The notes beneath the pieces are model-generated. The model saw only the letters and a list, made by a program, of their open reading frames with translations. It was not told where the DNA came from and did not search any database. A DNA stretch of 64,000 nucleotides from Lysobacter panacisoli (GTDB taxonomy: Bacteria; Pseudomonadota; Gammaproteobacteria; Xanthomonadales; Xanthomonadaceae): NCBI RefSeq assembly GCF_009765165.1, contig NZ_VLNU01000001.1:868001-932000 (forward strand). The letters run 5' to 3'. Every line of letters starts with the position of its first letter. Position 1 is the stretch's first letter. Below are positions 41,447-49,413 of this stretch, in pieces. The position numbers were made by a program, and so were the translations under genes.

Positions 41447-42028
41447 TTACTTCCTGGCAGCTTTCTTCGCGACCTTCTTGGCGGGTCGCTTGACTGCCTT
41501 CTTGGCGGCGGCCTTGCGGGCCGGCGCCTTCTTCGCCGTCGTTGCGGCGGATTTCTTCACGGCCTTGCGTACCGCGGCCTTGCGGGTGGCGGTGCGCTTG
41601 GTGGCGGCCTTCTTGGCTGCCGTCTTCTTGGTGGCTTTCTTCGCGGTCTTCTTGGCGACGGCCTTCTTCGCCTTGGTGGCCTTCTTGGCGACCTTGCGCT
41701 TGGCGGTGCCCTTGGCCTTGGCGACGGCGGTCTTGCCGGCCTTGCGCGCGGCCTTCACTTTCTTGGCAGCCTTCTTGCGCGCGGAGGTGGCCTGGCGCTT
41801 GAGCGCGGCCGCTTCCTTCTTGGCCTTGGCGCTGGCGGTGGCGAGCTTCTTCTTGGCGGTCTTCACCGCCTTCTTGGCGGCCTTGCGCGCGGTATCGGCG
41901 GTTTCGCGCACGGTCTGCACCGCCGCATCGGCGCGCTGCATCACCGCGGTGCCGATGTTGGCGGCAGTCTCTTTCACGTTATCGGCGGCCTGCGACAAGG
42001 TCGCCGTCACTCCGTTGCCATTGCTCAT
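41447..42028 (-). CDS. Histone H1-like lysine/alanine-rich DNA-binding protein
   Basis: This 193-residue protein starts at the ATG at 42028 with a full AGGAGG 6 nt upstream, one of the strongest ribosome sites in the window. The first 50 residues are a helical, Ala-rich region (LSQAADNVKETAANIGTAVM). The remaining 140 are KKAAKK, ATKRTA and KAVAKK repeats, as in AlgP/Hc1-type bacterial histone-like proteins. It binds DNA non-specifically and compacts the nucleoid. It sits between nrdJa and nrdJb on the same strand, an unexpected insertion in a two-subunit enzyme operon. The repetitive 3' part is prone to copy-number change. Confidence 0.9.
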   Translation of the reverse strand: MSNGNGVTATLSQAADNVKETAANIGTAVMQRADAAVQTVRETADTARKAAKKAVKTAKKKLATASAKAKKEAAALKRQATSARKKAAKKVKAARKAGKTAVAKAKGTAKRKVAKKATKAKKAVAKKTAKKATKKTAAKKAATKRTATRKAAVRKAVKKSAATTAKKAPARKAAAKKAVKRPAKKVAKKAARK

Positions 42029-42180
42029 GTGTGCCCTCCTGACGGGCGTCTCATTCGTTTGGCGATGCAGTAATCGGGGTGCTGCGAATTCGATGCTATA
42101 CCCGCGCGGGCCTGGAAGATGAACGCGGAGCGGCCCGTTCCGCGTTGGAGGCGACGGGTCGCCTCCGGCCCGCAAGTCCG

Positions 42181-44334
42181 TCAGAACTTGCCGTAATAAC
42201 CTTCCTTGAGCGCATCGAACAGATTGGCGGCGGTGTGCATCTCGCCGTCGTACTCGATCTGCTCGTTGCCCTTCACTTCCAGCACGCTGCCGTCTTCGAG
42301 TTCGAAGCGGTAGGTGGTGTTCTCCAGGTCCTGCTCCTTCACCAGCACGCCCTGGAAGGCGGCCGGGTTGAAGCGGAACGTGGTGCAGCCCTTCAGGCCC
42401 TGCTGGTGCGCGTAGCGGTAGATGTCCTTGAACTGCTCGTACGGATAGTCCGTGGGCACGTTCGCGGTCTTGGAGATCGAGCTGTCCACCCACTTCTGCG
42501 CGGCGGCCTGCACGTCGACGTGTTCCTTCGGCGAGATGTCGTCGGCGGCGATGAAGTAGTCGGGCAGCTTCGCGTCGGCCTCGTCGGAGAACGGCATCGC
42601 CTTGGTGTTGATCAGCTCACGATAGGCGAGCAGCTCATAGCTGTAGACGTCGACCTTTTCCTTCGACTTCTTGCCTTCGCGGATCACGTTGCGGCTGTAG
42701 TGGTGCGCGAAGGACGGCTCGATGCCGTTGGAGGCGTTGTTGGCCAGCGACAGCGAGATGGTGCCGGTGGGCGCGATCGAGCTGTGGTGGGTGAAGCGCG
42801 CGCCGACGTCGGCGAGCTCTTCGACCAGTTCCGGCGCGACGCCGGCGATGCGCTGCATGTAGCGGCTGTACTTGGCGTGCAGCACCTTGCCGGGAATGTC
42901 CTGGCCGACCTTCCAGCCGTCCTTCTTCATCTCCGGACGCTTGCGCAGCATCTCGGCGGTGACCGGGAAGCGCTCTTCCATGATCGGCGCGGCGCCCTTC
43001 TCCTTCGCCAGCGCCAGGCCCATTTCCCAGCCGGCGACGGCCATTTCCTGGGCGATGCGCTCGGTGAACTCGCACGACTCCTTGCTGCCGTACTTCATGC
43101 GCAGCATGGTCACGGTGCTGCCCAGGCCCAGGAAGCCCATGCCGTGGCGGCGCTTGCGCATGATCTCGTTGCGCTGCTGTTCCAGCGGCAGGCCGTTCAC
43201 TTCGACCACGTTGTCGAGCATGCGCGTGAACACGCGCACGACTTCCTTGTATTCCTCCCAGTCGAACGCGGCCTGTTCGGTGAACGGGTTGCGCACGAAC
43301 TTGGTGAGGTTGACCGAGCCCAGCAGGCAGGCGCCGTAGGCCGGCAGCGGCTGCTCGCCGCACGGGTTGGTGGCGCGGATGTTCTCGCACCACCAGTTGT
43401 TGTTCATCTCGTTGACGCGGTCGATCAGGATGAAGCCCGGCTCGGCGTAGTCGTACGTCGAGACCATGATCATGTCCCACAGGTGGCGGGCGCGGATGTG
43501 GCCGTAGATCTTGCAGGCCACCAGTCCGTCGTCGCGCACGATGTAGTTGCGGTGGGTCGGCCACTCGCGCCACACGACCTGGGCGGCGTCCTTGAGGTCG
43601 ATGTCGCCCTTTTCCTTGATGTTCACCGGGAACACCAGCGGCCAGTCGGCGTCGTTCTCGACGGCCTGCATGAAGCCGTCGGTGATCAGCAGCGACAGGT
43701 TGAACTGACGGAGGCGACCGTCCTCGCGCTTGGCGCGGATGAAGTCCTTCACGTCCGGATGGCTGACGTCGAACGTGCCCATCTGCGCGCCGCGGCGGCC
43801 GCCGGCGGAGGACACGGTGAAGCACATCTTGTCGTAGATATCCATGAAGGACATCGGGCCCGACGTGTACGCGCCGGCGCCAGCGACGAACGCGCCGCGC
43901 GGACGCAGCGTGGAGAACTCGTAGCCGATGCCGCAGCCGGCCTTCAGGGTCAGGCCCGCTTCGTGGACCTTCTCCAGGATGCCGTCCATCGAATCCTCGA
44001 TGGTGCCCGAGACGGTGCAGTTGATGGTCGAGGTGGCGGGCTTGTGCTCCAGCGCGCCGGCGTTGGACGTGATGCGGCCGGCGGGAATGGCCCCACGGCG
44101 CAGCGCCCAGACGAAACGCTCGTTCCAGTACTGCTGCTTGTCCGGCGTGGGCTCGGCTTCGGCCAGGGCCTTGGCGACGCGCTGGTACGTCGCGTCGATG
44201 TCCGCGTCCACTGCCTGGCCGTTCTTGGTCTTCAGGCGGTACTTCTTGTCCCAGATGTCCTGGGACGCCGGCTGCATCGGAATCTCACGCTCGGCCTCGA
44301 CCGACTTCACCGCCTCCAGACGCACTGTGCTCAT
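42181..44334 (-). CDS. nrdJa: Adenosylcobalamin-dependent ribonucleoside-diphosphate reductase, catalytic subunit (NrdJa)
   Basis: This 717-residue protein starts at the ATG at 44334, 5 nt after AGGAC. The N-terminal part has STINCTVSG and LKAGCGIGYEFSTLRPRG (substrate-reducing Cys and specificity loop). The mid region has the radical-site finger loop NPCGEQPLPAYGACLLGSVNL. The C-terminal half has APTGTISLSLANNASNGIEPSF. The lack of a metallocofactor subunit gene and the split NrdJ format indicate the oxygen-independent, vitamin B12-dependent class II. It reduces NDPs to dNDPs for DNA synthesis. The upstream region has paired NrdR-box-like palindromes. Long opposite-strand frames here are shadows. 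Confidence 0.95.
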   Translation of the reverse strand: MSTVRLEAVKSVEAEREIPMQPASQDIWDKKYRLKTKNGQAVDADIDATYQRVAKALAEAEPTPDKQQYWNERFVWALRRGAIPAGRITSNAGALEHKPATSTINCTVSGTIEDSMDGILEKVHEAGLTLKAGCGIGYEFSTLRPRGAFVAGAGAYTSGPMSFMDIYDKMCFTVSSAGGRRGAQMGTFDVSHPDVKDFIRAKREDGRLRQFNLSLLITDGFMQAVENDADWPLVFPVNIKEKGDIDLKDAAQVVWREWPTHRNYIVRDDGLVACKIYGHIRARHLWDMIMVSTYDYAEPGFILIDRVNEMNNNWWCENIRATNPCGEQPLPAYGACLLGSVNLTKFVRNPFTEQAAFDWEEYKEVVRVFTRMLDNVVEVNGLPLEQQRNEIMRKRRHGMGFLGLGSTVTMLRMKYGSKESCEFTERIAQEMAVAGWEMGLALAKEKGAAPIMEERFPVTAEMLRKRPEMKKDGWKVGQDIPGKVLHAKYSRYMQRIAGVAPELVEELADVGARFTHHSSIAPTGTISLSLANNASNGIEPSFAHHYSRNVIREGKKSKEKVDVYSYELLAYRELINTKAMPFSDEADAKLPDYFIAADDISPKEHVDVQAAAQKWVDSSISKTANVPTDYPYEQFKDIYRYAHQQGLKGCTTFRFNPAAFQGVLVKEQDLENTTYRFELEDGSVLEVKGNEQIEYDGEMHTAANLFDALKEGYYGKF

Positions 44335-44420
44335 GCCTGTCCTGTCTCCCTGTTGCGTGTGGCGGACCGGGACCGCCACGGGTGGATTCTTATGTTGGTT
44401 GATGCACCGTCGCGGGGGCC

Positions 44421-44501
44421 TCAAGGGCCGGCGACGGCTATGCCCGCGAGCGCGTCCAGCGCGCTCGCGACAGCATGGGTTTTCGTCGAATCTGCGCTCA
44501 T
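44421..44501 (-). CDS. Possible leader peptide or small protein upstream of nrdJa, 26 aa
   Basis: ATG at 44501, preceded by GGAGCGGAGCAG, opens a 26-codon frame (MSADSTKTHAVASALDALAG and six more residues ending AGP). It stops 86 bp before the nrdJa start. Its hydrophobic, Ala-rich composition is protein-like. A regulatory leader ORF or an unrelated short protein are both possible. Evidence is only the ribosome site and codon look. Confidence 0.3.
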   Translation of the reverse strand: MSADSTKTHAVASALDALAGIAVAGP

Positions 44502-44561
44502 CTGCTCCGCTCCGCGCGCCGTCCCCCGAAAGCGCTCACAGCATCTGCCACTTCGCCAGAA

Positions 44562-44577
44562 ACCCCAAGATTGGGCT
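44562..44577 (-). promoter_or_regulatory. NrdR-box-like site, distal-to-proximal copy 1
   Basis: ACCCCAAGATTGGGCT, a weaker palindrome (CCCAAGATTGGG). Its centre is 32 bp from that of the box at 44594, the three-helical-turn spacing used by paired NrdR sites. Confidence 0.45.
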
Positions 44578-44593
44578 CCTGTCGCGACATCGA

Positions 44594-44609
44594 CCACTAC
44601 ATCTAGTGG
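44594..44609 (-). promoter_or_regulatory. NrdR-box-like palindrome, copy 2
   Basis: CCACTACATCTAGTGG is a perfect inverted repeat and agrees with the NrdR consensus CACTATATATAGTG at 12 of 14 core positions. It lies about 260 bp upstream of nrdJa. NrdR represses RNR operons when dATP is abundant. Confidence 0.6.
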
Positions 44610-44873
44610 CCGAAGGCGAGGATTCAAGCTACCCCCGGGTTTGGGATGTGTCAACGCTTTTTTGATGTCAGTCACGAATGTGACGCCGGCCCGCCTGGCA
44701 CGTGCGTGTGGTCGATCTCTGCGCGTGAGGGCGTTGCATCGCGCGGATTTTCTGGGCCATCCGCGGCTGCGCGCGGTCGGCAGGACCGCGGCGATCTTTA
44801 CGCACTTGTATCCTCCCGCACGGGCCGCGACATTCGCCGCCTGCCCTGCCGGACTCCACCGCGACGCCCCCCC

Positions 44874-46313
44874 ATGACGACCGCTTCCAAGACCCTGCTC
44901 GCCCTGACCCTGGCCGCCGCGTTCGGCGGGTTCGCCGCCACCGCGATCCGCGAGGGGCTGGAGGCGCCCGCCCGCGCCGAGCCGTCCGCCCCCGCCGCCG
45001 CGATCGCGCCGACCGTTGCTGCCCTGCCGGCCGTGGTCAGCGGGCAGCCGCTGCCGTCGCTGGCGCCGATGCTGGCCAAGGTGACGCCGGCCGTGGTCAG
45101 CGTGCACACAAAGCAGCGCGTGCGGGTCAGCCCGTTCGGCAACGACCCGATCTTCCGCCGCATGTTCCCCGAGCTGTCGCAGGAGCGGATCAACGAATCG
45201 CTGGGTTCGGGCGTGATCGTCGATGCCCAACGCGGCTACGTGCTGACCAACCACCACGTGATCGAGGGCGCGGACGAGGTCTCGGTGACGCTCGCCGACG
45301 GGCGCACGCTCACCGCCGAGTTCGTCGGCTCCGATCCCGACACCGACGTCGCGCTGATGCGCATCAAGGCACCGAACCTGACCGCCCTGCCGATGGCCGA
45401 CTCGGGCGCGCTGCGCGTGGGCGATTTCGTGGTCGCCGTGGGCAATCCGTTCGGCATCGGCCAGACGGTGACCTCGGGCATCGTCTCGGCGGTCGGCCGC
45501 AGCGGCCTGCGCGGACTGGGCTTCCAGAACTTCATCCAGACCGACGCGTCGATCAACCCGGGCAATTCCGGCGGCGCGCTGGTCAACCTCAACGGCGAAC
45601 TGGTCGGCATCAATACGGCCAGCTTCAACCCGCGCGGCTCGATGGCCGGCAACATCGGCCTGGGCTTCGCGATCCCGACCAGCCTGGCGCGCAACATCAT
45701 GGGCCAGCTGATCGCCAACAACGGCGTGGTGATCCGCGGCACGCTGGGCCTGGAATCGCAGGACGTGGACGCACGCATCGCGCAGGCGCTGGGCCTGCCC
45801 GAAGCGCGCGGCGCCGTGGTGACGCAGGTGTTCTCCGGCAGCGCCGCCGCGGCCGCAGGCGTGAAGGTGGGCGACGTGATCCTCTCCGCCAACGGCGAGC
45901 GCATCGACGGACGCGACGCGCTGCGCAACTTCGAGGGCCTGCAGGCAGTGGGCGGGCGCATCGCGCTGGACGTGCGCCGCGACGGCAAGCCGTTGCAGCT
46001 CACCGCGACACTGCGCGCACAGCCCAAGGCCTTCGCCGGTCTGGAACTGGATCCGCGCCTGAACGGTGCGACCTTCGCCGAACTGCCCGAACGCCTGCGC
46101 CAGGCCGGCCTGTCCGGCGTACTGGTCGAATCGGTCGAGCGCGGCAGTCGCGCCGAAGCGAACCGCCTGCGCAAGGACGACGTGGTGATTGCGTCCAACG
46201 CGGGCAACTTCGAAGATTTACCGGGTTTCCGCGCGAGCTTCACGCAAGCTCCGGCACAGTTGGTCCTGCGCATCGTCCGTGGTGGACGGCCAGCCGATCT
46301 GCTGATGCAGTGA
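44874..46313 (+). CDS. DegQ/DegP-type periplasmic serine protease
   Basis: This 479-residue product starts at the ATG at 44874; longer frames upstream are not supported. It has an N-terminal export/anchor segment (MTTASKTLLALTLAAAFGGF). The HtrA protease domain follows with H128 (LTNHHVIEG), D158 (DPDTDVALMRI) and S232 (INPGNSGGAL). PDZ1 is at about 295-385 (LGLESQDVDARIAQALGLP) and PDZ2 at about 395-475. This is a two-PDZ quality-control protease of the envelope. Its position opposite nrdJa is probably incidental; it precedes a cluster of small membrane-stress proteins. Confidence 0.93.
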   Translation: MTTASKTLLALTLAAAFGGFAATAIREGLEAPARAEPSAPAAAIAPTVAALPAVVSGQPLPSLAPMLAKVTPAVVSVHTKQRVRVSPFGNDPIFRRMFPELSQERINESLGSGVIVDAQRGYVLTNHHVIEGADEVSVTLADGRTLTAEFVGSDPDTDVALMRIKAPNLTALPMADSGALRVGDFVVAVGNPFGIGQTVTSGIVSAVGRSGLRGLGFQNFIQTDASINPGNSGGALVNLNGELVGINTASFNPRGSMAGNIGLGFAIPTSLARNIMGQLIANNGVVIRGTLGLESQDVDARIAQALGLPEARGAVVTQVFSGSAAAAAGVKVGDVILSANGERIDGRDALRNFEGLQAVGGRIALDVRRDGKPLQLTATLRAQPKAFAGLELDPRLNGATFAELPERLRQAGLSGVLVESVERGSRAEANRLRKDDVVIASNAGNFEDLPGFRASFTQAPAQLVLRIVRGGRPADLLMQ

Positions 46314-46362
46314 CGTCGCCGCACCCGGCATGACGCCCGTTCACGACACAGGAGTGGTTTCG

Positions 46363-46755
46363 ATGAATAGCCCGACCGATCCGAGCACGCCGCCTCCGGG
46401 CACCTACGGCGAAGGCCTGCGCAGCAATCTGGGCGAAGCCGGCGGCCACCTGCGGCAGGCGGCCAGCGATGCGGGCTCTGCCGTGCGCAGCGCGGCCTCC
46501 GCGGCCAGCGAAGAGCTGAAGCTGGGCAAGGCGAACGTCAAGGCGGATCTCGCCGACGGCGCGCTGGCCGGCATCGCCGCCGCCGAAAACGCGGGCGGTG
46601 CCGCACGCGAGCAGGTGGATGTACTGATGGACAAGGGCCGCGACCTGATCGACAGCGCCGCCGAACTCATCCGCGAACGTCCGCTCGCCTCCTTCGGCGT
46701 CGCCTTCGCGGCCGGCTGGATCATCGCCAAGCTCGCGCGCAGCGGCGACAAGTAA
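46363..46755 (+). CDS. DUF883/ElaB-YqjD-like ribosome- or membrane-associated protein
   Basis: This 130-residue product starts at the ATG at 46363, 8 nt after GGAG. A long Ala-rich amphipathic helical region (AASDAGSAVRSAASAASEEL) is followed by RERPLASFGVAFAAGWIIAKLA, a C-terminal membrane helix with the GFxxG-like tail of the DUF883 family. E. coli ElaB/YqjD anchor ribosomes at the inner membrane in stationary phase. The gene lies 6 bp before the next membrane protein, indicating an operon. Confidence 0.82.
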   Translation: MNSPTDPSTPPPGTYGEGLRSNLGEAGGHLRQAASDAGSAVRSAASAASEELKLGKANVKADLADGALAGIAAAENAGGAAREQVDVLMDKGRDLIDSAAELIRERPLASFGVAFAAGWIIAKLARSGDK

Positions 46756-46761
46756 GCGCCC

Positions 46762-47310
46762 GTGAGCGAGGCCGACGAGCGCGCGCAGGCCGAAGACCCG
46801 GGCAAGGGCCCGGCCGCGGAACCGCCGCCGGACCTCACCGAATCGCTGCGCGACATCGGCGCGACCGCGCGCGCCAGCCTCGGCGCCACGGTCGATTCGG
46901 CCAAGGCGTTGCGCTCGCTGGTCGCCGCGGACCTCTCGCTCGCGCGCAGTGCGCTCGGCCGCGCGCTCGCGTTCACCGGCGTGGCGATCGTGTTCGGTGC
47001 GTCGTCGTGGTTGCTGCTGATGGCCACGCTGGTCGCGCTGCTGCGGCAGTTCGGCGTGTCATGGCTGGGCTCGATGCTGATCGCCGCGGGCCTGAGCCTG
47101 GCCGTCACCGTCTACGCCTGCTTCCGTGCGGCGCACTATTTCGAACACACCCGCCTGCAGGCCACGCGCCGCCAGCTGGCGCGACTGGGCATCGGCGAAC
47201 TGGCCGACCTCATGCCCACGCCGGGTTCCGACGAATCCGCGCGCAAGGCCGCGCGCGATCTGCACGGCGATCCCGATAAGCTGCGCGAGAACGGCATCAC
47301 GCCGCCCTGA
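46762..47310 (+). CDS. YqjE-like/phage holin superfamily III-like membrane protein
   Basis: This 182-residue protein starts at the GTG at 46762. A polar, acidic N-terminus is followed by helices at about 72-95 (FTGVAIVFGASSWLLLMATLV) and 98-120. The C-terminal 60 residues are soluble (TRRQLARLGIGELADLMP). It follows the DUF883-like gene as YqjE follows YqjD in enterobacteria, which supports the assignment. Function unknown; it belongs to an envelope-stress gene cluster. Confidence 0.75.
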   Translation: MSEADERAQAEDPGKGPAAEPPPDLTESLRDIGATARASLGATVDSAKALRSLVAADLSLARSALGRALAFTGVAIVFGASSWLLLMATLVALLRQFGVSWLGSMLIAAGLSLAVTVYACFRAAHYFEHTRLQATRRQLARLGIGELADLMPTPGSDESARKAARDLHGDPDKLRENGITPP

Positions 47311-47316
47311 TCCGAC

Positions 47317-47808
47317 ATGGCATCGAGCAAACGACCGCGCGCGCTGAGCTTCCAACAGCGCATCGCCAAGGTGCAGCAGACCGAGGACGCGCTCGAGGCG
47401 AAAGAGCGGGCGGCCGCCACCGACCTGGGCCGGCTGCGCGACTCGTGGCGCGCGGCGTGGACGCCGTGGCGGATCGTGATCGCGGGCGTGGCCGCGGGCT
47501 TCGTCGTCGGTCGCTCCGAACCGCTGCGCGCGATCGGCAAGAGCGGTGGCCTGATGCAGCTGGTGTCGATGGTTTCCAGCCTGGTCGCCGGCGGGAAAGC
47601 GCAGGTCGCGGCGGAAGAAGCCGGCGACGCCAAGCGCGAAGTGCAGCACGCGAACCTTGAGGAAGGCGTGGGTACGGCGACCCCGACCGATGCCTCGACG
47701 ACGCAACCGCAACCCTCGAAGATCGACGAAGAAGCGATGGCGCTCGCCCGCGCCGAAGCCCTGCTGCGCGCCGCGCGCAGCGCCACGGTGGACCAGGTGA
47801 ATTCTTGA
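47317..47808 (+). CDS. Protein of unknown function in the YqjD/YqjE-like operon
   Basis: This 163-residue protein has an N-terminal helix with charged residues (FQQRIAKVQQTEDALEAKER), a short hydrophobic segment (WRIVIAGVAAGFVVGR) at about 50-66 and a C-terminal disordered acidic region. In position it corresponds to YqjK-like genes, but sequence resemblance is weak. Its stop overlaps the TTG start of the next gene. Confidence 0.7.
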   Translation: MASSKRPRALSFQQRIAKVQQTEDALEAKERAAATDLGRLRDSWRAAWTPWRIVIAGVAAGFVVGRSEPLRAIGKSGGLMQLVSMVSSLVAGGKAQVAAEEAGDAKREVQHANLEEGVGTATPTDASTTQPQPSKIDEEAMALARAEALLRAARSATVDQVNS

Positions 47809-48938
47809 ACGCGCAACCGCCCGCCGAATCGGCTTCCGGCTCCGACGCTGCCGACGGCGACGCGCCCGATCTTCCCGCGCCTCGCCCGCCGCCGCCGCGC
47901 CCGCGCTCGCCGGCCGCGGTGGTGGTGCTGGCCACGCTCGCGGTGTGCTTCACCTTGTGGGCCGCGCAGGAACTGATCCTGCCGATCCTGCTGGCCGCGT
48001 TCTTCGCGCTGGTCGGCAATCCGATCATCCGCTTCCTGCAGCGCCTGTATGTGCCGCGTTTCTTCGGCGCGCTGCTGGTGCTGCTGGGCGGACTGACCGC
48101 GGCCGGCGCGCTGGGCAACCAGCTGATCGAACCGGCCGGGGAATGGGTCCGCCAGGTGCCGCGCGAGATGAAGCAGATCGCGCCGAAGCTGCGCGACCTG
48201 ACCAAACCTATGCTCGACGCCAACAAGGCCGCGCAGAACATCGCGCGTGCGGCGGGCGGCGAGAGCACCAGCAAGCCGGTGCAAGTGATCCGCACCGAAC
48301 TCAACGAACCTTACAAGGTGCTCACCGCGACGCCGCGACGCGTGGCCTCGGTGCTGGCGGTGGTGCTGTTGACGTTCTTCTTCATGGTGTACGGGCAGAC
48401 GCTGCAGCGAAACGCGCTGGCGCTGCTGCCCACGCGCCAGCAGAAGAAGCTGACGGTGGAGATCCTCACCTCGATCGAGCGCGCGATCTCGCGCTACGTG
48501 CTGACCATCACCGTGATCAACACCGTGCTGGGCCTGGCGCTCGCCGCTTCGCTGTACTGGCTGGGCGTGCCGATGCAGGAGGCGCTGCTGTGGGGCACGA
48601 TGGCGGCGATCCTCAATTTCGCGCCGTACGTGGGTCCGCTGATCGGCATCATCATCATGCTGCTGATGGGCTTCGTCGCCTTCGACGACCTGCTGCCCTC
48701 GCTGCTGCCGGCCGGCATCTACCTGGCGCTGCACACGGTGGAGAGCCAGATCGTCACGCCGATCATCCTCGGTCACAGCATGCGCCTGTCGCCGCTGGTG
48801 CTGATCCTGGCGCTGATGCTGTTCGGCTGGCTGTGGGGAATCATCGGCCTGCTGCTGGCGGTACCGCTGCTGGTATGCGTGAAGCTGGTGCTGGCGCGCA
48901 TCGAAGGCCTGGGCGGCTGGGCGAAGCTGTTGGAGTAG
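47805..48938 (+). CDS. AI-2E family (PerM-type) transporter
   Basis: This 377-residue protein starts at a TTG that overlaps the preceding stop. A Pro-rich cytoplasmic N-terminus (about 1-35) is followed by about eight helices. Recognisable family blocks are ELILPILLAAFFALVGNPIIR, LLTFFFMVYGQTLQR and AILNFAPYVGPLIGI, with HTVESQIVTPIILGHSMRLS near the end. The family includes the exporter-like PerM and the AI-2 exporter TqsA, so a transport role is likely but the substrate is not. A hairpin directly after the stop separates it from the convergent small gene. Confidence 0.9.
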   Translation: MNAQPPAESASGSDAADGDAPDLPAPRPPPPRPRSPAAVVVLATLAVCFTLWAAQELILPILLAAFFALVGNPIIRFLQRLYVPRFFGALLVLLGGLTAAGALGNQLIEPAGEWVRQVPREMKQIAPKLRDLTKPMLDANKAAQNIARAAGGESTSKPVQVIRTELNEPYKVLTATPRRVASVLAVVLLTFFFMVYGQTLQRNALALLPTRQQKKLTVEILTSIERAISRYVLTITVINTVLGLALAASLYWLGVPMQEALLWGTMAAILNFAPYVGPLIGIIIMLLMGFVAFDDLLPSLLPAGIYLALHTVESQIVTPIILGHSMRLSPLVLILALMLFGWLWGIIGLLLAVPLLVCVKLVLARIEGLGGWAKLLE

Positions 48939-48961
48939 CGGAAGCCCCGCGAGGCTTCCGC
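48938..48961. terminator. Hairpin between convergent genes
   Basis: GCGGAAGCC, a 6-base loop and GGCTTCCGC make a perfect 9-bp stem that begins at the last base of the stop codon. There is no T-run, so it is probably a bidirectional weak terminator. Confidence 0.5.
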
Positions 48962-48972
48962 CACCGATGGGC

Positions 48973-49194
48973 TCAATCGCCCGGGCACTGCAGCTGTTGG
49001 ATCGTGTACACGCTCGTGCGCACCCCGTGGAAGCTGTAGCTATTGTCGCAGTGGCCGATCTGCCAGCCCACCGCATTGCCGGCTTCGTCGTAGAACGTCA
49101 TGACGTAGGGCCAGCGACCCGCGCTGGCGGCCCCGACGAGCATCAGGGCCAGCACGGCCGCGAGGGCGATCCGCTTTCCGATTGCGTGGCGCAT
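48973..49194 (-). CDS. DUF6289-type small exported protein
   Basis: This 73-residue protein starts at the ATG at 49194 after GGAGGAGGAAGG. A signal peptide (MRHAIGKRIALAAVLALMLVGAASAG) leaves a mature peptide of about 47 residues with the pattern YVMTFYDEAGNAVGWQIGHCDN and QLQCPGD. Two Cys probably pair. Such small Xanthomonadaceae proteins are grouped as DUF6289. No function is known. The long frame in which it sits (to 50106) is mainly a shadow of the HAD gene. Confidence 0.8.
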   Translation of the reverse strand: MRHAIGKRIALAAVLALMLVGAASAGRWPYVMTFYDEAGNAVGWQIGHCDNSYSFHGVRTSVYTIQQLQCPGD

Positions 49195-49413
49195 GTCCTT
49201 CCTCCTCCGATGAGAGGGGCGCGCGAGCCGTCCTGGGCGCGTCCCGGTGGCAGGTCGATGGCACGCGCGCGGTTCGCCGGCCGGCTCCGCGCGTGCCTTG
49301 CCCTGCATACGCCCGATCCCCCCGCCGAACCGGGACCCCTTCCACAGAGGCTGTATCGAAAGTCCACTCCGGCGACGGACGGAAGCCGCCATTTCGCAGG
49401 CTAAAATGGCCCC

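Larger units (their letters stand above)
44335..44873. other. Divergent leader region between nrdJa and degQ-like gene
   Basis: Apart from the small frame at 44421-44501 and the two NrdR-like boxes, I see no gene in these 539 bp. I looked for a B12-box-type cobalamin riboswitch before nrdJa and did not find one. Confidence 0.4.

Noticed and set aside
44335..44560. Cobalamin riboswitch in the nrdJa leader
   Set aside because: I looked for a B12-box-like sequence on the minus strand and did not find one. A covariance-model search (Rfam RF00174) would settle it.
42079..44877. 932-codon plus-strand frame opposite nrdJa
   Set aside because: Shadow of the reductase gene: composition is His/Val/Arg-biased and no start has a ribosome site.
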